DNA of 7,707 nt from Rhodospirillales bacterium (lineage in GTDB: Bacteria > Pseudomonadota > Alphaproteobacteria > Rhodospirillales > UBA2165): NCBI GenBank assembly GCA_013204125.1, contig JABMOP010000147.1:1-7707 (forward strand), in the 5' to 3' direction. The notes beneath the pieces were generated by a model. It was not told the DNA's origin and ran no database searches. It worked only from the letters and a program-made list of their open reading frames with translations. Position numbers and translations under genes: made by a program. The first letter of the stretch is position 1. Every line of letters starts with the position of its first letter. Of this stretch, positions 1 to 5,917 are shown piece by piece.

Positions 1-1122
1 GAAAATCGGCTTGGTCAGGAATTCAAACCAACCCCAATCGATAGCAAGATCAAACCGCGATATATTCAGCTCGTCTCGGTAAGCGGTTATCAATTGCGCT
101 TCCTTGGCGCCGGCAAACAGACGATTGGTGGTTTCCGCTACGCCGCCGGCCACAACCGTTGACGCCCCTTCCAAAAAATTCACCCGGTAATTATCAATTT
201 CTTTCTGGCGGTCGTCACGAAATTCGGAATTGGTCGCCGTCTTTTGATCGGGGATCAACGCCGTTAGCCAGTATTTATCTGTGATGCCGATCCAACCGCC
301 GGTTGATTTGCGTTTGATGACGCGGGCATCTTGGACTTCGTCATATGTGGTTTCTTCGAGAACGCCATCAAATACGCCCAACAATCCTTCGTGCAAAATA
401 TAAAAGCCGGTGGTTTCCGGCGTACCGGTGCGCGCGATCTGGCCATACGGGTAGAAAGTAAGCGGCTTACTTGAATTGTTTTCCACCCGTTGGGTCACGC
501 TGAACATGTAATTTTTGTCCAGTTTTATTGTCATCTTAAAGATGACGCCTTCGGGGCTGGTCCAGCGTAGCGTTACTGGAATTTCCGGGCTCAATACGTC
601 GCGGTTGGCGGACCAGTTTGCATTCACCGGCGGCGCTTGCACGCTGCTATTGGCCGCCGCTACCCAACCAAAATTCGCATAATAGGGATTGGTTGTCCCG
701 ATCGGGTGCAACAGCTTGATATTGGGGCTGCCAGGTTTGATGGTTTCGCGGTAACCATTGAGGGTTAAATCGTCGAAGCGCGCGCCGGTCAGGGAAATCG
801 AGCCGGTCAGGCGAGGTGATTGGATGCGCACCCTTTTGGCCGCGCCTAAAGCTTTGGAGCGTTGCATTGCCGCATCGGCCGGGGTGGATTGACCGGGAAG
901 CGCCGGTGCATTTACCGCTGCGGGGCTGCCCGGCAGAACGGTAGGCCCGCCGGCAGTTGTGCCGGGCGTCGAAGGATGGCTTGGCGCGACGGGTGTCGAT
1001 GGGGCGATTTTAGACGTTTTGGTGCTTTCCGGCGGCGCGTTGGTTGCGCCAAAATAAAATTGAAAGCCAACCATGATGGCGACCGATAACACCACCGCCA
1101 TAATCATATTGCGGGTATCCAT
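1..1122 (-). CDS. yidC: Membrane protein insertase YidC, N-terminal part (runs off left edge)
   Basis: YidC/Oxa1-family insertase of the inner membrane; it inserts and folds membrane proteins alone or with SecYEG. The frame opens with ATG at 1122 and stays open to base 1, giving 374 residues without a stop. The N-terminus MDTRNMIMAVVLSVAIMVG is the expected first membrane segment (about residues 6-25). A Pro/Ser/Thr/Ala-rich linker follows (about 28-85), then the periplasmic P1 domain (about 90-350). The last visible residues include WGWFEFLTKP, the conserved stretch leading into the second membrane segment, so the catalytic transmembrane core lies outside the window. The gene is fourth in the rpmH operon and starts three bases after the yidD stop. 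Its Shine-Dalgarno is weak (GAGCGGGG), so translation may be coupled to yidD. The visible part shows no sign of damage. Confidence 0.96.
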   Translation of the reverse strand, partial: MDTRNMIMAVVLSVAIMVGFQFYFGATNAPPESTKTSKIAPSTPVAPSHPSTPGTTAGGPTVLPGSPAAVNAPALPGQSTPADAAMQRSKALGAAKRVRIQSPRLTGSISLTGARFDDLTLNGYRETIKPGSPNIKLLHPIGTTNPYYANFGWVAAANSSVQAPPVNANWSANRDVLSPEIPVTLRWTSPEGVIFKMTIKLDKNYMFSVTQRVENNSSKPLTFYPYGQIARTGTPETTGFYILHEGLLGVFDGVLEETTYDEVQDARVIKRKSTGGWIGITDKYWLTALIPDQKTATNSEFRDDRQKEIDNYRVNFLEGASTVVAGGVAETTNRLFAGAKEAQLITAYRDELNISRFDLAIDWGWFEFLTKPIF

Positions 1123-1125
1123 GGC

Positions 1126-1398
1126 TTAAACCCCGCTCTCTGAAATTTGGTCCGACGCCGCATCACAACGGCAATTGGGCTCTGGAACCGGGTCATAGCC
1201 GGAGGTTCCCCAAGGCTGGCACCGTGCTATCCGCCGGGCGGCGAGGCCCACGCCTTTGAACGCGCCGTGCAAACGAATGGCATCGAGCGCGTATTCCGAA
1301 CAGCTCGGCGCGTGGCGGCACACACCTGGTAGAACCGGTGAAATAAATAGCCGGTAGCCGTGGATTGGGAGGCGAATGAGGTAGGAAATAAAGTTCAT
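1126..1398 (-). CDS. yidD: Membrane protein insertion efficiency factor YidD
   Basis: Small membrane-associated protein (90 aa) that assists YidC-dependent insertion of membrane proteins. It shows the family pattern in order: an amphipathic N-terminus (residues 1-22), CRHAPSCSEYA at 27-37 with the conserved cysteines C27 and C33, then RCQPWGTSGYDPVP at 59-72 with C60. The length is normal for the family (about 70-100 aa). The ATG at 1398 overlaps the rnpA stop as TAATG, and the next gene, yidC, begins three bases after its stop. This packing suggests translational coupling; only a weak ribosome site is visible. The position between rnpA and yidC is the usual bacterial arrangement and supports the call. 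Confidence 0.96.
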   Translation of the reverse strand: MNFISYLIRLPIHGYRLFISPVLPGVCRHAPSCSEYALDAIRLHGAFKGVGLAARRIARCQPWGTSGYDPVPEPNCRCDAASDQISESGV

Positions 1399-1820
1399 TA
1401 TGGGACGATCTTTGTCGATGAATGTTTGCTCTGCTTGGCGCCGGGTGCCGATTTCTTTTCCGATCTTTCTGCGCTGAACGAGTCGAGCGCCTTAATTAAA
1501 TTATCGACCAGAGAAGCATAAGGCCTATTTAATGCCGCCCGCCGTCCGATAATCACATAGTCGTTGTTGCCGGGTGCGTGTTCCGGCAATACTTGCTCCG
1601 CCGCCGCTTTCAAGCGCCGCCGGACCCGGTTTCGGATAACGGCGTTGCCGACCTTGCGGCTAACGGTGAACCCGACCCTAAAGGGATAGGGGGCGCCGGC
1701 TTCGGCTTCATCTCGCGCCCGCGCTTGAAGCACCAGGCTTGGCGTAACAAATTTCTTGGCGGCGGCTGCCACACGAAGAAATTCTTTGCGCTTCTTTAAA
1801 TGAACGAGACGCGGTTCCAC
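1398..1820 (-). CDS. rnpA: Ribonuclease P protein component
   Basis: Protein subunit of RNase P. With the catalytic RNA it removes 5' leaders from precursor tRNAs in the cytoplasm. The protein is 140 aa. The hallmark RNR motif is clear at residues 55-70 (RKVGNAVIRNRVRRRL), preceded by the typical N-terminal LKKRKEFLRV (8-17) and the central FRVGFTVSRK strand (47-56). The start is GTG at 1820, with a strong Shine-Dalgarno (AAGGGGGG) just upstream in the 19-base gap after rpmH. The length is somewhat above the common 110-130 aa because of a basic Ser/Lys-rich tail (about 115-140) of low complexity. The stop codon overlaps the yidD start by one base. Confidence 0.97.
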   Translation of the reverse strand: MEPRLVHLKKRKEFLRVAAAAKKFVTPSLVLQARARDEAEAGAPYPFRVGFTVSRKVGNAVIRNRVRRRLKAAAEQVLPEHAPGNNDYVIIGRRAALNRPYASLVDNLIKALDSFSAERSEKKSAPGAKQSKHSSTKIVP

Positions 1821-1839
1821 CGCCGTCCCCCCTTAGACT

Positions 1840-1974
1840 TTAGGCAGACAGACGTTTGCGACCCTTGGAGCGGCGCCTGGCGATTACGCGCCGCCCGCCG
1901 GGGGTCGCCATACGGGAGCGAAAACCATGTCGCCTCTTCCGAACAAGGTTGCTCGGCTGAAAAGTACGTTTCAC
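1840..1974 (-). CDS. rpmH: 50S ribosomal protein L34
   Basis: Large-subunit ribosomal protein L34, 44 aa, very basic. The translated sequence begins MKRTFQPSNLVRKRRHGFRS and continues RMATPGGRRVIARRRSKGRK to the end RLSA, a full-length family match with all invariant blocks (KRTFQPS, RKRRHGFR, GRR, RRRxKGR). The start codon is GTG at 1974, seven bases after a GGAG Shine-Dalgarno. It is the first gene of the minus-strand operon, with its own promoter about 45 bases upstream, and rnpA follows after 19 bases. It is easily missed because it is short and has a non-ATG start. Confidence 0.97.
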   Translation of the reverse strand: MKRTFQPSNLVRKRRHGFRSRMATPGGRRVIARRRSKGRKRLSA

Positions 1975-1978
1975 TGAA

Positions 1979-1986
1979 TTTCTCCG
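1979..1986 (-). promoter_or_regulatory. Ribosome binding site of rpmH
   Basis: On the minus strand CGGAGAAA precedes the GTG at 1974. The GGAG core sits seven bases from the start codon, which fixes GTG as the initiation codon. The next in-frame ATG lies inside the conserved protein, at residue 22. Confidence 0.75.
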
Positions 1987-2018
1987 AATAAATACGGCAC
2001 CGATTGGGCAAGGCCCGG

Positions 2019-2047
2019 TGTATAGGGCTCTAGCTGGCTTAAGTCAA
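2019..2047 (-). promoter_or_regulatory. Sigma-70-type promoter of the rpmH-rnpA-yidD-yidC operon
   Basis: On the minus strand the -35 box TTGACT (2047 to 2042) is separated by exactly 17 bases from the -10 box TATACA (2024 to 2019). Each hexamer has five of six consensus bases. Transcription would start near 2012, leaving a leader of about 38 bases before the rpmH GTG. This position is typical for a strong housekeeping promoter. It is inferred from sequence only. Confidence 0.75.
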
Positions 2048-2168
2048 CGATTTCAGGTCAAATATTGGTCACGCAATAGTTCCTATTTTAAGCCCGATAA
2101 TTGCCGTAATTGACATCCGATACCTTAACACTCCTGCTGTGCGCCGATTTAGCCACTATATTATTCTC

Positions 2169-2483
2169 ATGTCCGAAACAATTAGCACGGGATATTTGCG
2201 TGATCGGCGGCGGCTGGACGGGCCGTTCGGCGTTGAAATGGCGTAGGCTTATCGCTTGCTGGGTACCGATGTTACAAAATTGGAAATGGACCGCCTTATG
2301 ACGACCGACGATCCGGAACTTGTCCAAGTGCTCAAAGGCCGGCAAGCGCGGCGCCGGCGAGTATTTCTTAGGCTCCCTGTTCGGGGCAAAAACGCGTTCC
2401 TTGGTACGAATTCTGGCTCGTTTCGGATAAGCCGGCCGGGTGGCTTTTCGCGTCCTTCCGGCTGGTGTAATGTATTGGAATGA
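2169..2483 (+). pseudogene. Possible small gene interrupted by an in-frame TAG, upstream of the histidine kinase
   Basis: I do not recognise this reading frame. From ATG 2169 it gives 25 residues (MSETISTGYLRDRRRLDGPF, then GVEMA), meets TAG at 2244-2246, and continues in the same frame for 78 more codons to TGA at 2481-2483. The first part after the TAG looks protein-like (AYRLLGTDVTKLEMDRLM, then TTDDPELVQVLKG). The stretch beyond about 2345 is Arg/Gly/Ser-rich and looks like noise. There, another frame reads WYEFWLVSDKPAGWLFASF before a stop at 2468-2470, so a frameshift is also possible. The terminal TGA overlaps the kinase ATG as ATGA, a layout usual for coupled genes. There is no Shine-Dalgarno before ATG 2169. 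The alternatives are a 25-residue leader peptide or plain noncoding DNA. Confidence 0.2.
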
Positions 2484-3904
2484 TCGTTCCAACATATCCG
2501 CGGCACCCGCTGCTCAAGAGCCTTTCGGCTAAGCTTCTGTTGTTAACCATCATTTTTATCATGGTTGGCGAAGTACTGATTTATGTGCCGTCGGTCGCCC
2601 GTTTCCGCAAAAACTATTTGGAAGAGCATGTTGCCGCCGCCCGCCTTGCGGCCATTCCCATGGAATTATTGCCAACCCGTTCGGTTACCGAGGAATTGCG
2701 CACCCGATTGCTGGTGCAATCCGAATCCTACAACATCGTCCTCAGGAAGCCGAGCAGTAGTATTTTCATTCATGGGCCTGGAGAAATACCGTTGGTGACT
2801 GAAACTTTCGATCTCCGTCACGCGAATTTCGTGACTTGGATTATGGATGCCGCCAGGGCGCTTTCCAGGCTGGATAACCGAGTGATCCGTGTGATCGGCA
2901 CGGCGCCTGAAACGGACGATATCTCGGTCGAGGTTTTGCTTGATGAAAAGCCGATGCGTATTGCGATGTGGGAATTTTCCGTCCGTATATTGTTACTTTC
3001 CATTGTCATATCGGTGACCACGGCGGCTTTCGTCTTTATTGCCTTGCGGGCCTTGATGGTGCGCCCCATGGGGCGCCTTATCGAAAGCATGACGGCGTTC
3101 CGCGCGAATCCTGAAAACGAAGACGCGGACATCGGCTGGACCGAACGCGCCGATGAATTTGGCACGGCCCAGCGCGAATTGGGAGTCATGCAGCGCGAAT
3201 TGCGCCAAGCGTTGCGTCAGCGCCAGAGATTGGCGGCGCTCGGCTCGGCGGTCGCTAAAATCAATCACGACCTCCGCAATTCTCTCGGCACGGCGATGCT
3301 GGTGTCCGACCGGTTGGCTACGAGCGAAGATCCGGATGTAAAACGCGTGTTGCCCCGGCTGTTCGCCGCCATCGACCGCGCCGTCAATTTATGTTCCCAG
3401 ACCTTGGATTTTGCCAGTCAGGATTCGCCTAAATTATCTTTGACCATTTTCCCTTTGCACGATTTGATTTCCGAAATTGGCAGTTCCATCGCCGGATCCG
3501 ACGGGGACCATAGAACCGCCAAATGGAAAAATCACGTGGACCGGGGTCAGATGATTAAAGCGGACCGCGATCAATTGTTCCGGGCGATCATGAATGTCGG
3601 GCGCAACGCCTATCAGGCGGGCGCCAAAACAGTCTCAGTAAGCTTTCGCCGTGACAATGATCGTTTATGTATTGAAGTGGAAGACGATGGGCCGGGCCTG
3701 CCTGATAAAGCCCGAAAAAACTTGTTTACCCCGTTCATGAGTTCGGCGCGGCGCGGTGGAACCGGGCTGGGGTTGGTCATTACGCGCGATGTCATGCGCG
3801 CCCATGGAGGGGATGTATCGCTGATGGGCACCGGCGAAGGCGGCACTAAATTTTGCTTAGAATTGCCGGAAGAAGTTCAAGAAGGCGCCCGCTTCTGGAT
3901 TTAA
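2480..3904 (+). CDS. Membrane-bound HAMP sensor histidine kinase
   Basis: Two-component sensor kinase, 474 aa, of the inner membrane. The order of parts is: membrane segment 1 (about 17-38); a periplasmic region of about 130 residues with no recognisable fold; membrane segment 2 (about 168-190); a HAMP linker (about 190-240, RPMGRLIESM); an H box with phosphoacceptor His263 in INHDLRNSL; an N box at 372-376 (NVGRN); G1 at 403-406 (DGPG); an F box near 415-419 (LFTPF); and G2 at 426-432 (GGTGLGL). All catalytic elements are present, so it should autophosphorylate. No response regulator gene adjoins it, so its partner and signal are unknown; the left neighbour is the interrupted frame and the right one a convergent ggt. 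ATG 2480 is preceded in frame by TAA at 2468, so the protein can hardly be longer. Its Shine-Dalgarno is poor and the start may depend on the ATGA overlap. Confidence 0.93.
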   Translation: MIVPTYPRHPLLKSLSAKLLLLTIIFIMVGEVLIYVPSVARFRKNYLEEHVAAARLAAIPMELLPTRSVTEELRTRLLVQSESYNIVLRKPSSSIFIHGPGEIPLVTETFDLRHANFVTWIMDAARALSRLDNRVIRVIGTAPETDDISVEVLLDEKPMRIAMWEFSVRILLLSIVISVTTAAFVFIALRALMVRPMGRLIESMTAFRANPENEDADIGWTERADEFGTAQRELGVMQRELRQALRQRQRLAALGSAVAKINHDLRNSLGTAMLVSDRLATSEDPDVKRVLPRLFAAIDRAVNLCSQTLDFASQDSPKLSLTIFPLHDLISEIGSSIAGSDGDHRTAKWKNHVDRGQMIKADRDQLFRAIMNVGRNAYQAGAKTVSVSFRRDNDRLCIEVEDDGPGLPDKARKNLFTPFMSSARRGGTGLGLVITRDVMRAHGGDVSLMGTGEGGTKFCLELPEEVQEGARFWI

Positions 3905-5709
3905 TCACCTAGCGCTACGCCTTCACGCCGCTGGTCCGCGCCGCCGGTTATCCGCCCGCCGGTGATCCGTATGGCGTGAAGTCCACTGGTCATCACGCTT
4001 TCCTTGACGGTGTGGCCTAAGGCCTCCAACTGTGATTTTAGAGAGCTCCAATTTCGGCTCGATTCCAACTCGGTCGCGCCGTTCCGGTTAATAATATGAG
4101 GCGCATCGATGGCGGCCTGGATATCCATATTCCAATCGAGCGCCGATATAATAGTTTGGGCCACATATCCGATAATCCTCGGGCCGCCGGGCGAGCCGAC
4201 CGCGAGGACAAGTTTCCCGGTCCCATCGACGATCAAGGTCGGGCTCATGGACGAGCGTGGCCGTTTCCCGGCGCGCGCGCTGTTTACCGTCAATGTGTCG
4301 CCGTGAAAGGGTTTGAAGGTAAAGTCCGTCATTTGATTATTGAGCAGGAAGCCGCGCACCATGAGCCTTGATCCAAATGCGCTTTCGATACTGGAAGTCA
4401 GCGCTACGGCATTACCCAGGGCGTCAACAACACTCAAATGGGTGGTCGAATTGCCTTTCTCGGTTTGCGGCGTAATGTTTAGACCGGCGCTTTGGCTTTG
4501 CACTTCTCCCGGCGCTGCCCTGCCCATGCTTTTGTAGGGCGAGATCAGCTTGGCGCGTTTGCTCAAATAACCGGGATCAATCAAACGGTTGACCGGCACC
4601 GAAACAAAGCCGGGATCGGCGACATAACGATTGCGGTCTGCAAAAGCTAGGCGGCTCGCTTCGGCGATTAAATGAACGGCCGCCACCGAGCCCGGCTTCA
4701 TTTTGGCAATGTCGGTGCCTTGTAGAATCCCCAAAATTTGTTGCACCGCGATGCCGCCCGAAGATGGAGGCGGCATGCCACAGACGAACCATTTTCTATA
4801 AAAGGAACAGACCGCTTCGCGCTTTATGGCGCGGTAGGATTCCAAATCTTTGACGGTCATACCGCCCGGATTGATATGGCTGGCGCTAACCGTTTTGGCA
4901 ATATCTTGCGCGATGCCGCCCGAATAAAATGCATCGACGCCGATGAGTTGGATAAGGCTGAACGTGTCGGCCAATTCTTTGTTGACCAATTTGGTGCCGA
5001 CCGGTTTTGCCTGGCCATCAGCGGTATAAAAATAGGCCCTCGTTTTGGCAAATTTCTTCAAATGCTTGTCGCGCTTAATCATCGCGTGCAAGCGCGGCGA
5101 AATTCTAAATCCTTCGGTCGCCACCTTGATCGCCGGCTCAAACAATTTTTGCCAAGCCAGCTTGCCATGCTCCTTATGGGCCGCCTCCAGCATTCTTAGA
5201 AGACCCGGCACGCCAACCGAAAGGCCGCCCGGCACGACCTCCGAAAATTTGCGGCTCGATCCATCAAAATTCAAAAACATGTCTGGGCGCGCCGAGCCGG
5301 GCGCCCATTCGCGCCCGTCATAGGCTTCGATGGCGCCCGAATTTTTTTTGAAATGAAGCAGGAACCCGCCGCCGCCAATACCCGATGATTGCGGTTCAAC
5401 CACGTTCAAGACCATTTGCGCTGCGATGGCCGCATCGATGGCATGTCCGCCGGCGCGCAGCATTTCAAGCCCGGCTTGGCTGGCCAGGGGATTTGCCGCT
5501 ACGACCATATATTTTTCCGCAGCTGCGGCAATTCGCGGCGCATAGGGCGGCGCAACGGACGGCGTATATGTAGGTATGTTTACCGGCTCGGCCTTGATCT
5601 GGGGTTTTAAATGTTGGCATGCGGCCAGTGACCCGGCGACGGCGATTACGGTCCAAATCCGGATGCCTAACAACGAGCCCAATTTGACCCGTGATCGATG
5701 TAAATTCAT
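3901..5709 (-). CDS. ggt: Gamma-glutamyltransferase, predicted lipoprotein
   Basis: Gamma-glutamyltranspeptidase (N-terminal-nucleophile hydrolase) that cleaves or transfers the gamma-glutamyl group of glutathione and related compounds; 602 aa. A lipoprotein signal peptide is visible: basic MNLHRSRVK, a hydrophobic stretch, then lipobox LAAC with Cys31 and Gln32 at +2, suggesting outer-membrane anchoring. Autocleavage is expected before Thr422 in NSTTHLSVVD, giving large and small subunits. Substrate-binding residues expected from the E. coli enzyme are present: Arg133 (GREWAP), Asp462 (NNQMTDF), Ser486-Ser487 (RPRSSMSP), Gly508-Gly509 (GSPGG). The stretch SSIESAFGSRLMVRGFLLNN marks the subgroup lacking the long lid loop, in which hydrolase or acylase-like activity is possible. 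Start ATG 5709 was chosen over the longer frame (to 5967) because it gives the lipobox and follows AAGGGA. It is divergent from panB and convergent with the histidine kinase. Confidence 0.95.
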   Translation of the reverse strand: MNLHRSRVKLGSLLGIRIWTVIAVAGSLAACQHLKPQIKAEPVNIPTYTPSVAPPYAPRIAAAAEKYMVVAANPLASQAGLEMLRAGGHAIDAAIAAQMVLNVVEPQSSGIGGGGFLLHFKKNSGAIEAYDGREWAPGSARPDMFLNFDGSSRKFSEVVPGGLSVGVPGLLRMLEAAHKEHGKLAWQKLFEPAIKVATEGFRISPRLHAMIKRDKHLKKFAKTRAYFYTADGQAKPVGTKLVNKELADTFSLIQLIGVDAFYSGGIAQDIAKTVSASHINPGGMTVKDLESYRAIKREAVCSFYRKWFVCGMPPPSSGGIAVQQILGILQGTDIAKMKPGSVAAVHLIAEASRLAFADRNRYVADPGFVSVPVNRLIDPGYLSKRAKLISPYKSMGRAAPGEVQSQSAGLNITPQTEKGNSTTHLSVVDALGNAVALTSSIESAFGSRLMVRGFLLNNQMTDFTFKPFHGDTLTVNSARAGKRPRSSMSPTLIVDGTGKLVLAVGSPGGPRIIGYVAQTIISALDWNMDIQAAIDAPHIINRNGATELESSRNWSSLKSQLEALGHTVKESVMTSGLHAIRITGGRITGGADQRREGVALGD

Positions 5710-5769
5710 GGTAGTCCCTTTTTCCCCGTCGCTGTTCATAATGACCGCTAAGATATCGCCCTTCAATGG

Positions 5770-5785
5770 AATTAACCGGTCAATT
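5770..5785. promoter_or_regulatory. 16-bp palindrome, candidate operator
   Basis: AATTAACCGGTCAATT is an inverted repeat in which 14 of 16 positions are self-complementary, centred on a perfect ACCGGT. It sits 60 bases upstream of the ggt start and 132 upstream of the panB start, beside the AT-rich TATATA core. The size and symmetry suit a dimeric helix-turn-helix regulator. No regulator gene is present in the window, so function is inference only. Confidence 0.35.
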
Positions 5786-5905
5786 ATGGCTATATAGAGA
5801 TTGGCATTGAGATAAGCCCCGGTTTGGTGCGCGCGTGGCTGGCAGGAATGCGTTGAATATGGTATGTCAGCGCCCCTTGGCCCAAAACCGGGCCGGCCAT
5901 ATGGC

Positions 5906-5910
5906 AGGAG
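5906..5910 (+). promoter_or_regulatory. Ribosome binding site that sets the panB start at TTG
   Basis: AGGAG ends seven bases before the TTG at 5918, an ideal spacing. The in-frame upstream ATG at 5864 has no such site. A perfect 10-bp palindrome, GCCATATGGC (5896-5905), directly abuts it. Confidence 0.65.
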
Positions 5911-5917
5911 CTCTAAG

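Larger units (their letters stand above)
1975..2479. other. Divergent gap between rpmH and the histidine kinase gene
   Basis: This gap of about 505 bases has no convincing intact gene. The left part (to about 2110) is AT-richer and holds the rpmH promoter, with GGTCA repeats just upstream of it. On the plus strand a perfect -35-like TTGACA occurs at 2110-2115, but no good -10 box lies at the right distance. A TATATT at 2157-2162 has no matching -35. The right half contains the interrupted reading frame described separately. I see no tRNA, terminator hairpin or insertion-sequence ends. Confidence 0.6.
5710..5917. promoter_or_regulatory. Divergent promoter region between ggt and panB
   Basis: This gap of 208 bases must hold the start signals of both ggt (leftward) and panB-panC (rightward). 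An AT-rich core with TATATA at 5791-5796 is a candidate -10 for either direction, but no well-spaced -35 consensus accompanies it, so I assign no exact promoter. A 16-bp near-palindrome lies at 5770-5785. In the panB leader CCCGGTTTGG (5818-5827) can pair, with one bulged A, with CCAAAACCGGG (5882-5892). That gives a weak long-loop stem whose role is unknown. Confidence 0.5.

Noticed and set aside
1796..2011. A 71-codon minus-strand frame covering rpmH
   Set aside because: It is out of frame with rpmH, whose 44-residue product is an unmistakable L34.
2110..2115. Perfect TTGACA as a plus-strand promoter for the kinase
   Set aside because: No acceptable -10 box occurs 15-19 bases downstream, so I do not call a promoter.
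2088..2495. A 135-codon minus-strand frame in the gap upstream of the kinase
   Set aside because: Its product resembles no family, has no ribosome site, overlaps the kinase start and mirrors the plus-strand frames, so it looks like chance.
4738..5199. A 153-codon plus-strand frame antisense to ggt
   Set aside because: It lies wholly within the well-conserved ggt coding region and its product resembles nothing; it is a shadow frame.
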